A stretch of DNA of 64,000 bases from positions 124,001 through 188,000 of the forward strand of contig JBNKFV010000005.1 in the NCBI GenBank assembly GCA_050289485.1, read 5' to 3'. The notes under the pieces were generated by a model. The model had not been told where the DNA came from and did no database searches. It saw nothing but the letters and a program-made list of their open reading frames with translations. A program made the position numbers and the translations under genes. Of the stretch, positions 50,470 through 57,841 are shown piece after piece; the first letter of the stretch is position 1, and the number at the start of each line of letters is the position of its first letter. The DNA comes from JBNKFV01 sp050289485. Its GTDB lineage: Bacteria; Pseudomonadota; Gammaproteobacteria; Pseudomonadales; Cellvibrionaceae.

Positions 50470-51933
50470 ATGAGCGAGCAAATAAAAAAGGTTGTCGTTG
50501 TCGGCGGTGGTCTTGATGCATGGATGACCGCGTTTTTTCTCAAGTCGGTGCTTGATAAGTCAAGAAGTACGTATGATATTTCTTTGGTCGACACAGGAAG
50601 CGACCTGTGCATTCATGACTTCTATGCAGTGTTGGCCAGCTATAAAATGCTGCACAAAACGTTGGGTGCCAACGACGAGAAACTCAGGGAAACGGCAAAG
50701 GCGAATTATTGCTTTGCCCAACGGTTTACCGGCTGGAATCCGGGGTTGCCAGAGTTCTTTCATGCTTATGACCGGCACGGTATTAATTTTAATGGAGTGG
50801 ATTTTTATCAGTACTGGATGAAAGGCTACAAAAATGGCCTGAAGATGCCGTTGGAAGATTTTTCATTGGGTGTGGCGGCCGCCAAGCACCGTCGCTTTAT
50901 TGCCGGTGATGATGGTAGTGGCTTTTCCCATGCGGCGCACGGTTTGCACCTTAGTGCTTTGGAGTATACAGGTGCCTTGGCACGGGCGGCTGTGGGTGTT
51001 GGCGTAACGCGAATAGAGGGGCAAATTAAGACCGTTAATACCAATGATGACGAAACCATCGCATCGATTGTGTTGCAGGACGATGCAGTGATTGAGGCCG
51101 ATTTTTATATTGATGCTTCCGGTCCTGATGCGGTGCTTATCCGAGCGTTGTCTGATGATCCCTTTGAGGATTGGGGACACTGGTATCGTTGTGACCGAAT
51201 GATCACTGCGTCCGTGGGCCCGTTGTCGCCAAAGCCAGCATTTGCTCAGACTACCGCATTTTCCAGTGGCTGGTGCGGGCTTTATCCGCTGGCCCATCGA
51301 ACGGCCGTGCAGGTTTTGTACTCGTCTGTCGATACAGACCGTGCCAAAGTGACCGAAGAAGTCCGTGCGCTTACGGGTGTGGATGTTTCCGACGGAAAAG
51401 AGCGGGAAATAAAGTGTGGCATATTGAAGCGTTCCTGGATTGGAAATTGTCTGGCGGTTGGTTCTACGGCAGCGGTGCTGGAGCCATTGGATGCATTGCA
51501 GCAGCATCCACTGGTGGTCTGTACGGTGCTGTTAAGGCAGCTGTTTCCAGCCAGCAAAGAGTATACGAATGAGCGCAAAATCTATAACCGCAGCATGCAT
51601 TCTTTTGTTGGCAATTTGCGGAATTATCAGCTTGCCCATTATCTGTTGAATTCTCGGGACGAGCCATTCTGGACTGCCTGTCGCAATGTTCAAATGCCTG
51701 ACGTGTTGACCGAAAAAATTGATTTGTTCAAAGAGTCTGGTTATGTATCGATACGTGAAGACGAAACCTTCCAGGAAGAAAACTGGTTGAGCCTGTTTCA
51801 CGGTCATGGCCTAATGCCTGAGAATTACAGCCCGTTGGTGGACAACATTCCTGAAGACGAATTGATCAGAAACTTTCAGGAAATATTAAAAACCATAAAG
51901 AGCCGCATCGCGTCAGCCCCATTGATTGATTGA
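50470..51933 (+). CDS. Degenerate tryptophan-halogenase-like flavoprotein
   Basis: A 487-residue paralogue of the preceding protein (VVVVGGGLDAWMTAFFLKS FAD loop with GLDAW in place of GTAGW). The region matching Lys79 reads NYCFAQRFTGW, so the catalytic lysine position is cysteine (about residue 81), the GVGEAT block is missing, and the signature W-x-W-x-I-P appears as W-C-G-L-Y-P. Therefore it should not carry out normal halogenation; a structural partner or different flavin enzyme are alternatives. It is translated eight bases after its partner, implying a stoichiometric pair. Confidence 0.85.
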   Translation: MSEQIKKVVVVGGGLDAWMTAFFLKSVLDKSRSTYDISLVDTGSDLCIHDFYAVLASYKMLHKTLGANDEKLRETAKANYCFAQRFTGWNPGLPEFFHAYDRHGINFNGVDFYQYWMKGYKNGLKMPLEDFSLGVAAAKHRRFIAGDDGSGFSHAAHGLHLSALEYTGALARAAVGVGVTRIEGQIKTVNTNDDETIASIVLQDDAVIEADFYIDASGPDAVLIRALSDDPFEDWGHWYRCDRMITASVGPLSPKPAFAQTTAFSSGWCGLYPLAHRTAVQVLYSSVDTDRAKVTEEVRALTGVDVSDGKEREIKCGILKRSWIGNCLAVGSTAAVLEPLDALQQHPLVVCTVLLRQLFPASKEYTNERKIYNRSMHSFVGNLRNYQLAHYLLNSRDEPFWTACRNVQMPDVLTEKIDLFKESGYVSIREDETFQEENWLSLFHGHGLMPENYSPLVDNIPEDELIRNFQEILKTIKSRIASAPLID

Positions 51934-51969
51934 CTCGAAAACCTAATTCTGCTCTACTTTGGGTCTATA

Positions 51970-51985
51970 ATGTAAACGTTTACAT
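51970..51985. promoter_or_regulatory. Second LacI-type operator ATGTAAACGTTTACAT
   Basis: A 16-bp perfect palindrome sharing the core TGTAAACGTTTACA with the 38-bp palindrome at 45403-45440. It lies about 200 bp before the GH2 gene at 52184, so that gene has its own promoter under the same regulator. No other gene is seen in 51934-52183. Confidence 0.88.
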
Positions 51986-52183
51986 ATCGGCGGGAAGCAC
52001 AAAGTAGAAGCGAGGCTTTGGTCGTTCATTGTCTCTTGCTGAAAACGATCGTTGGTATCGGTTTTTGCGGGGCTGTTAACGGCTGTTGTTGTCGTTGGTT
52101 TGTCAATATTACGGCTGCCGGTAAACGGCGTAGGTTTTTGATTCGCTGTGTCGACCAGCTCTTATAATAATGGAAAGTTTTGA

Positions 52184-54652
52184 ATGCTTAATGCTGCGCA
52201 GAATTCATTGTATCGCTGTTTTCTAATGCCCGTTGCCTGTGCTGTGGGCATTTTGTCATTGATCGCATCGTCGGGTGCTTGGTCAGAAGAGCGAAACATC
52301 AATATCAACTGGCAGTTTTTTCACGGTGATGCTCCGGGTGCGGAACGCACGAATTTTGATGATAGTGCGTGGCAAACCGTTGTGGTGCCGCATGACTGGT
52401 CCATTATGGATCGGGCAGGTCAGGATTCTCCGTTTGATTCCAAGGTTGTCGCGGGACAGGATTCCGGGTATCTGGCCGGCGGCATTGGCTGGTATCGTCG
52501 GCAGTTCGCTTTATCGCCAGAGGACACCCGGAAAAATATCCGGCTGAGGTTCGACGCAATTTATATGGACGCCGATATTTGGCTGAATGGCCAACCTGTG
52601 GCGTCCCATCATTATGGCTATACGCCAGTTTCCATTGACGTAACCGACAAGGTGCGGGCGGGAAGCAATTTGATTTCTGTACGCGTGAATCATGAGGATC
52701 CATCGTCACGCTGGTACGCAGGTTCAGGCATTATTCAACCGGTATCGCTGGAGCTGCTGAACTGCGTGCACATTGATCCCGATTCTGTCTTTGTGACAAC
52801 CCCGGTTGTGACCACCCAGAACACTAAAGTCCATGTTAGTGCCGTTATCAACCACTGTGGGAAAGGCCCCAGGAAAGCGCAGTTCGTGTCACGTATTCTT
52901 GATGCCTCAGGTGCAACGGTGTCGCATGTTGCGTCGCGGCAGAAATTGAAGACGGGTGGCGCATCTGAGTGGGAACAGTCTCTGAGCTTAAAACATCCGC
53001 TACTGTGGTCGATCGATAGCCCTAATCTATACACCCTGGTGCAGGACGTATTAATCGATGGTCGCGTGGTTGACAGTCGGCGCACACGCTTTGGTGTTCG
53101 CCAGATTGAAATCAATGCGAAGCAAGGGCTGCTGCTGAACGGTAAGTCAATTGAATTAAAAGGCGGCAATATTCACCACGACCATTATATGCTTGGGGCA
53201 GCCGGTTATCCTGATGCCGATGCACGCAAAGTGTTGCTGATGAAAGAGGCGGGTTATAACGCCATTCGCATTGCCCACAATCCAGCAAGCCAGGCTACGC
53301 TCAACGCTGCAGACGAACTTGGCATGCTCGTGATTAATGAGGCGTTTGACAGTTGGAACAAGAGCAAGCGGGATAAGGATTATTCGCGATTTTTCAGTGA
53401 TGACTGGAAGGCGGATATCGATGCGCTGGTCATCAGTGGCCGAAATCACCCCAGCGTACTGTTCTGGAGTATTGGCAATGAAATTCCCGAGCAGGGCACT
53501 GATCTTGGCGTAGAGACAGGTACCGCTCTGGCCAATCGGGTGCGTGAGCTTGATCCTTCGCGGCCAGTGACCCAGGCGGTAAGTATTGACCCCCCCGCCA
53601 GCACCCGGCAGTTTGAACCTCTTGATGTAGCGGGTTACAACTATCGCGGGCACTTGTTTGAAAGCGAACATGCTGCGCATCCGGAACGGGTTATCTATTC
53701 CTCAGAGTCGTTGCCAAAAGACGGCTTCAGCTATTGGCAGTTGGTGGAGAAGATGCCCGCTGTTATTGGTGACTTTGTCTGGACTTCCGTGGATTACCTG
53801 GGCGAATCGGGCATCGGTTGGATGGGATACAGTCAGGATTGGCAAAAGCTGGGCCCTTATCCATGGCATCTGGCGTACTGTGGTGAAATTGACGCGACTG
53901 GCCGCAAACGACCGGCTGCTTATTACCGTGAGGTGTACTGGAAATCAGGGGTGGATCCGATTTCGGTCTTTGTTCAACAGCCGCAAGGCACGGTTGATTT
54001 ACCGGATCGGTATTACTACGAGGTTGAGCAGCCTCATCTGGATTGGTCGCTTGACGACGTCCACCCAAGCTGGACCTGGACCGGGCAAGAGGGCAAACCC
54101 CTGAATGTGGTGGTTTACTCAGAGTTTCCAGAGGTTGAGCTGTTTCTTAATGGCAAAAGCCTGGGCAGGAAAGCGGTAAGCCAAGCAACAGAATATAAAG
54201 CGGCATACGCAGTACCTTATGCCCCCGGAACCTTAAAGGCGGTGGGGTATGAAGGTGGCCAGGCGAAGGGCAGTTGGCAGCTGCGCACCGCGGGCGCGGC
54301 GGCTGCGGTCAGAGTGCATACAGACAGAACCATGCTGCGCGCCAACGGCCAGGATCTGGCCTATGTGACGGTTGAGTTGGTCGACAATAATGGCACGCCG
54401 GTTTATCACCAGAAGGATGATCGGCAGGTCAGTGTAGACGTAGAAGGCCCTGGCAGTGTGATCGGCATAGGTAATGGTAATCCTATTGATGTCAGCAGCT
54501 TCCAGTCAGGCAGCAGAAAGACGTTTCATGGTCGTGTTGTTGCGGTGGTCAGGGCCGGGATGCAAGCCGGCCCCGTCAAGGTGCGAATCGCGGTGGAAGG
54601 CTTGCCGGAACAGGATCTGGTACTGCATGTGACCGCGAGCGAGCAGGAGTGA
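52184..54652 (+). CDS. GH2 beta-galactosidase-like enzyme (DUF4982 plus GH2 C-terminal module)
   Basis: A 822-residue exported glycoside hydrolase. Signal peptide (MLNAAQNSLYRC...SSGAWS), GH2 sugar-binding and Ig domains, and a TIM barrel with acid/base Glu in LFWSIGNEIPEQG (near 434) and nucleophile Glu in VIYSSESLP (near 508). Then come DUF4982 (DWSLDDVHPSWTWTGQEGKPLNVVVYS) and the GH2_C5 Ig-like module (AYVTVELVDNNGTPV). This arrangement is common in Bacteroidota-type beta-galactosidases acting on galactan or host and algal glycans. Exact linkage is not known. It begins the second transcription unit of the locus. Confidence 0.92.
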   Translation: MLNAAQNSLYRCFLMPVACAVGILSLIASSGAWSEERNININWQFFHGDAPGAERTNFDDSAWQTVVVPHDWSIMDRAGQDSPFDSKVVAGQDSGYLAGGIGWYRRQFALSPEDTRKNIRLRFDAIYMDADIWLNGQPVASHHYGYTPVSIDVTDKVRAGSNLISVRVNHEDPSSRWYAGSGIIQPVSLELLNCVHIDPDSVFVTTPVVTTQNTKVHVSAVINHCGKGPRKAQFVSRILDASGATVSHVASRQKLKTGGASEWEQSLSLKHPLLWSIDSPNLYTLVQDVLIDGRVVDSRRTRFGVRQIEINAKQGLLLNGKSIELKGGNIHHDHYMLGAAGYPDADARKVLLMKEAGYNAIRIAHNPASQATLNAADELGMLVINEAFDSWNKSKRDKDYSRFFSDDWKADIDALVISGRNHPSVLFWSIGNEIPEQGTDLGVETGTALANRVRELDPSRPVTQAVSIDPPASTRQFEPLDVAGYNYRGHLFESEHAAHPERVIYSSESLPKDGFSYWQLVEKMPAVIGDFVWTSVDYLGESGIGWMGYSQDWQKLGPYPWHLAYCGEIDATGRKRPAAYYREVYWKSGVDPISVFVQQPQGTVDLPDRYYYEVEQPHLDWSLDDVHPSWTWTGQEGKPLNVVVYSEFPEVELFLNGKSLGRKAVSQATEYKAAYAVPYAPGTLKAVGYEGGQAKGSWQLRTAGAAAAVRVHTDRTMLRANGQDLAYVTVELVDNNGTPVYHQKDDRQVSVDVEGPGSVIGIGNGNPIDVSSFQSGSRKTFHGRVVAVVRAGMQAGPVKVRIAVEGLPEQDLVLHVTASEQE

Positions 54653-54666
54653 GAAGGCGGATAACG

Positions 54667-55752
54667 ATGAACCGGACAACAAGATACTGCCGTTTCTGGT
54701 TGCGCCTGCTGGGCCTGGTTGCAGTGACGTGCGCTATGCCTGCGTACTCGACGGAAGCACCTCATACCGCACCCCATACAGAACAGGTAAAGACGGAGTA
54801 CGTGACGGTCAGTAGTCCGGCACTGGCCGGTAATCTGGCGGGGGAGTCGACTGAGCGGAATGTGATTGTTTACTTACCGCCTGGCTATGATAAACAGGCT
54901 GAGCAGCGCTATCCGGTTGTGTACGCACTGCATGGTTATGGTATGACCAGCGACAGCTTCGCCGGGCTACTGCAAGCACCGCACACGCTCAATGCGGCCT
55001 TTGCTGCGGGTACGGCCGGAATGATTGTGGTGGTTCCCGATACGCAGACGCGCTACAACGGATCGATGTATTCAAGCTCGGTGACTATTGGCGACTGGGA
55101 AAGCTTTATTGCCGAAGATCTGGTTCACTATATTGACCGACATTACCGGACTTTTGCGGATCGAAACAGTCGCGGCCTTGCCGGCCACTCCATGGGTGGA
55201 TACGGGACCACACGCATCGGCATGAAACGGCCCGATGTTTTTGGTGCCTTGTACATTATGAGCCCTTGCTGTTTGTCCGCCCGTGAGGCCCCGCCGGAGA
55301 ATGCTCTTGCAACTCTGCGCCAGCTTAAAGAGACCGATGATGTTGCAAAACTGGACTTCATGTCGCGCGCCACGTTGACGGTGGCGGCAGCCTGGTCGCC
55401 CAATCCGAATTCTCCGCCTTTTTATGTCGACCTGCCCTCAGGCGATGAGGCAAGTACCCGCAACGTGCTATTGCGATGGGCCGCAAACGCACCATTGGTG
55501 ATGGTGGATCAGTACAGCGCCAATCTGCGTCGCTATCGCGCCATTGCGATGGATGTGGGTGATGAAGACTCCCTGCGAACTGATGCCAAACGGTTGCATC
55601 AGCGCATGGCGGAACTTGGTGTGACATCAGATTTTCAGGTTTATCCGGGCGATCATGGTAACCGGGTGGGCCAGAGATTTCAGAACCATGTGTTGCCGTT
55701 TTTCGGTCGGGTTCTGGCGTTCGGCAGCACTATTAACCCGGCGACAAAATAG
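54667..55752 (+). CDS. Secreted carbohydrate esterase-like alpha/beta hydrolase (CE1-type)
   Basis: A 361-residue esterase. A signal peptide (MNRTTRYCRFWLRLLGLVAVTCAMPAYS) is followed by RNVIVYLPPGYDKQAEQRYPVVYALHGYG, LAGHSMGGYGTTRIGMKRP (Ser nucleophile near 176), and YPGDHGNRVG (His near 335). The fold is that of esterase D and feruloyl or acetyl-xylan esterases. Start at 54667 gives the clean signal peptide. It lies 14 bases after the GH2 stop. It probably removes acyl groups from the polymer. The last codons (NPATK) are read from a copy of the intergenic palindrome. Confidence 0.82.
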   Translation: MNRTTRYCRFWLRLLGLVAVTCAMPAYSTEAPHTAPHTEQVKTEYVTVSSPALAGNLAGESTERNVIVYLPPGYDKQAEQRYPVVYALHGYGMTSDSFAGLLQAPHTLNAAFAAGTAGMIVVVPDTQTRYNGSMYSSSVTIGDWESFIAEDLVHYIDRHYRTFADRNSRGLAGHSMGGYGTTRIGMKRPDVFGALYIMSPCCLSAREAPPENALATLRQLKETDDVAKLDFMSRATLTVAAAWSPNPNSPPFYVDLPSGDEASTRNVLLRWAANAPLVMVDQYSANLRRYRAIAMDVGDEDSLRTDAKRLHQRMAELGVTSDFQVYPGDHGNRVGQRFQNHVLPFFGRVLAFGSTINPATK

Positions 55753-55904
55753 ATCTCCTTATCTATTTTGTCGCATGCCATGGAAATACCTGCGGAATTT
55801 TACGAAATCCCTTGTATTTCCATGGCTTACATTGGCCTGCGGCCAATGGTGGCGCGCCCGTGCGCCGCTTATTAACACGACAATAATATTCGCCGGGTTA
55901 ATAA
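55731..55904. repeat. Nest of inverted repeats ending two copies of the palindromic element
   Basis: In 174 bp: TATTAACCCGGCG (55731-55743); a perfect 14-bp stem GCGACAAAATAGAT with ATCTATTTTGTCGC (55741-55774); a 13-bp stem GCCATGGAAATAC with GTATTTCCATGGC (55777-55826); ATTGGCC/GGCCAAT (55831-55847); and palindrome copy F with right arm CGCCGGGTTAATAA (to 55904). The outer arms TATTAACCCGGCG and CGCCGGGTTAATA are exact inverted repeats, so the whole may be a small MITE-like element. It starts inside the esterase gene and fills the gap to the symporter gene. Confidence 0.7.
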
Positions 55905-56016
55905 ATAGCAGGTGCTTTAAAGAAACTATATCAGCTTGCGAGAGCTGACATGTTTAAAGGTTGTGGATGAATACTGACTAATTCATCGACTGATAATAAT
56001 GACTGGAGCAATGAGT

Positions 56017-57573
56017 ATGACATTGTCAAATCTGGATTGGGCGGTATTCGCCTTTTACTGTGTCGTGTTGATCACGCTGGCCTGGTGGGTTTCACGTGAG
56101 CGGCCCGATCACGATAAAGATAGCTCGGATTATTTTTTGGCGAGTAAAGCATTGCCCTGGTGGGCTGTAGGTGCCTCCCTTATTGCCGCCAATATTTCGG
56201 CAGAACAGATCATCGGCATGTCGGGTTCCGGTTATGCCATTGGTCTCGGCATTGCCTCTTATGAATGGATGGCGGCGATTACACTGATTATCGTCGGGAA
56301 ATATTTTCTACCGATTTTTCTCGAAAAGAAAATTTATACCATGCCGCAGTTCCTGGCGCAGCGTTTCGACCAGCGTGTGCAGTTGGTAATGGCCATTTTC
56401 TGGTTGGCTGTTTACGTATTTGTAAACCTGACATCGGTGCTGTACCTGGGTGCACTTGCTATCAATACCATCGCCGGTATTGATATGACGTATGGGATGG
56501 TTTTCCTTGCCCTGTTCTCATTAGCCTATTCGTTGTACGGTGGTCTGAAAGCGGTTGCGCTTACCGACTTGCTGCAGGTGGCGCTGTTGGTTGGCGGTGG
56601 TTTACTGGTTACTTACCTGGCTCTTGATCAGGTGTCAGAAGGTGCTGGCGCAATAGTCGGCTTTGGCATTCTGCTGGAAAAAACACCAGAGAGTTTCGAC
56701 ATGATATTGTCACCAGAGCATGAGGACTATGTCAGTCTGCCCGGACTTTCCGTGCTGTTGGGGGGAATGTGGATCATCAATCTGTGCTACTGGGGCTTTA
56801 ACCAGTACATTACCCAGCGAGCGCTGGCGGCCAAAAGTCTGGGCGAAGCACAGAAAGGTATCGTTTTTGCCGCTTTCCTGAAGCTGTTAATGCCCGTGCT
56901 GGTTGTGTTGCCTGGTATTGCCGCCGTGATATTGATGCCGGATCTGAGTCGACCTGATCAGGCCTACCCTGAGTTGATGAAACTGGTTCCTTCCGGACTG
57001 CTCGGCCTGACCTTCGCGGCGTTGGTGGCTGCGGTTGCTTCTTCTCTGAGTTCCATGGCCAATAGTGTATCGACTATTTTTACCATGGATGTGTATCCGC
57101 ACCTGGTTAAGAGTAAACCGTCTGAGCATCGATTGGTTGTGGTTGGACGGGTGGTAGCGCTTAGTGCCATGATCGTGGCTATGCTTCTTGCCGATCCATT
57201 ATTGGGCAAAATGGAGCAGGCCTTCCAGTATATTCAGGAGTTCACCGGTTTCTTCACCCCTGGGATTGCCGTTATATTTTTGCTGGGCTTTTTCTACAAG
57301 CGTGCCAATGCAACGTCGGCGCTCGTCGCGGGTGTGGGGTCTGTGGTTTTATCACTGTTGGCGTATCTGTTCTGGCCATCGCTACCGTTTATGGATCGCA
57401 TGGGCGTGGTATTTCTGGCGTGCCTGGTTCTGGGTGTGTTGGTGGCAGATCGCAAGCCCGTCAGTAAGGCGATTGACCTCTCCCAGGTCAGTTTTACCAC
57501 CCATAGCAGCTACCGGGTAGCGGCGCCTTGTATTGCCTTGATCTTGACGGCGCTCTACACCACTTGGTGGTAG
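56017..57573 (+). CDS. Sodium/sugar symporter (SSS, vSGLT-like)
   Basis: A 518-residue transporter with about 14 helices. ISAEQIIGMSGSGYAIGLGIASYEWMAAITLIIVGKYFLPIFLEKKIYTMPQFLAQRF is typical of SGLT-type carriers, GGLKAVALTDLLQVALL and AALVAAVASSLSSMANSVSTIFTMDVY include the Na+-site Ser/Ser pair, and NLCYWGFNQYITQRALAAKS is the sugar-site region (Gln and Trp-rich). It probably imports galactose or a related monosaccharide in the cytosolic direction. The ATG at 56017 has GGAG upstream. Followed by palindrome copy G and a terminator. Confidence 0.9.
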   Translation: MTLSNLDWAVFAFYCVVLITLAWWVSRERPDHDKDSSDYFLASKALPWWAVGASLIAANISAEQIIGMSGSGYAIGLGIASYEWMAAITLIIVGKYFLPIFLEKKIYTMPQFLAQRFDQRVQLVMAIFWLAVYVFVNLTSVLYLGALAINTIAGIDMTYGMVFLALFSLAYSLYGGLKAVALTDLLQVALLVGGGLLVTYLALDQVSEGAGAIVGFGILLEKTPESFDMILSPEHEDYVSLPGLSVLLGGMWIINLCYWGFNQYITQRALAAKSLGEAQKGIVFAAFLKLLMPVLVVLPGIAAVILMPDLSRPDQAYPELMKLVPSGLLGLTFAALVAAVASSLSSMANSVSTIFTMDVYPHLVKSKPSEHRLVVVGRVVALSAMIVAMLLADPLLGKMEQAFQYIQEFTGFFTPGIAVIFLLGFFYKRANATSALVAGVGSVVLSLLAYLFWPSLPFMDRMGVVFLACLVLGVLVADRKPVSKAIDLSQVSFTTHSSYRVAAPCIALILTALYTTWW

Positions 57574-57577
57574 CTGC

Positions 57578-57613
57578 TTATTAACCCGGCAATCATTGTT
57601 GCCGAGTTAATAA
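57578..57613. repeat. Palindromic intergenic repeat, copy G
   Basis: TTATTAACCCGGCAATCA facing TGTTGCCGAGTTAATAA: the best-preserved copy of the family, five bases past the symporter stop. Confidence 0.8.
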
Positions 57614-57655
57614 TAGGCGTCTGTCTTGGCAAGCTCAGTATTGGTTTATGTTTGT

Positions 57656-57681
57656 GGCCCCGCTTTGCGGGGCCGTATTTT
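57656..57681 (+). terminator. Rho-independent terminator after symporter
   Basis: GGCCCCGC and GCGGGGCC form a perfect 8-bp stem with loop TTT, followed by GTATTTT. Confidence 0.88.
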
Positions 57682-57841
57682 ATGACGAAACCCTTAATGG
57701 TTGAGATAATTCAGTGAATGTGGGCCGGCCGTGAATGCCTGGCGATGAAAGTACGGTAACCGGATAAAGCGACGAAACGATATGCATACAAAACTTCATA
57801 ATTGCAAACGACTGAAAAGTGTTAAGCGGATGGAGAGGTTA

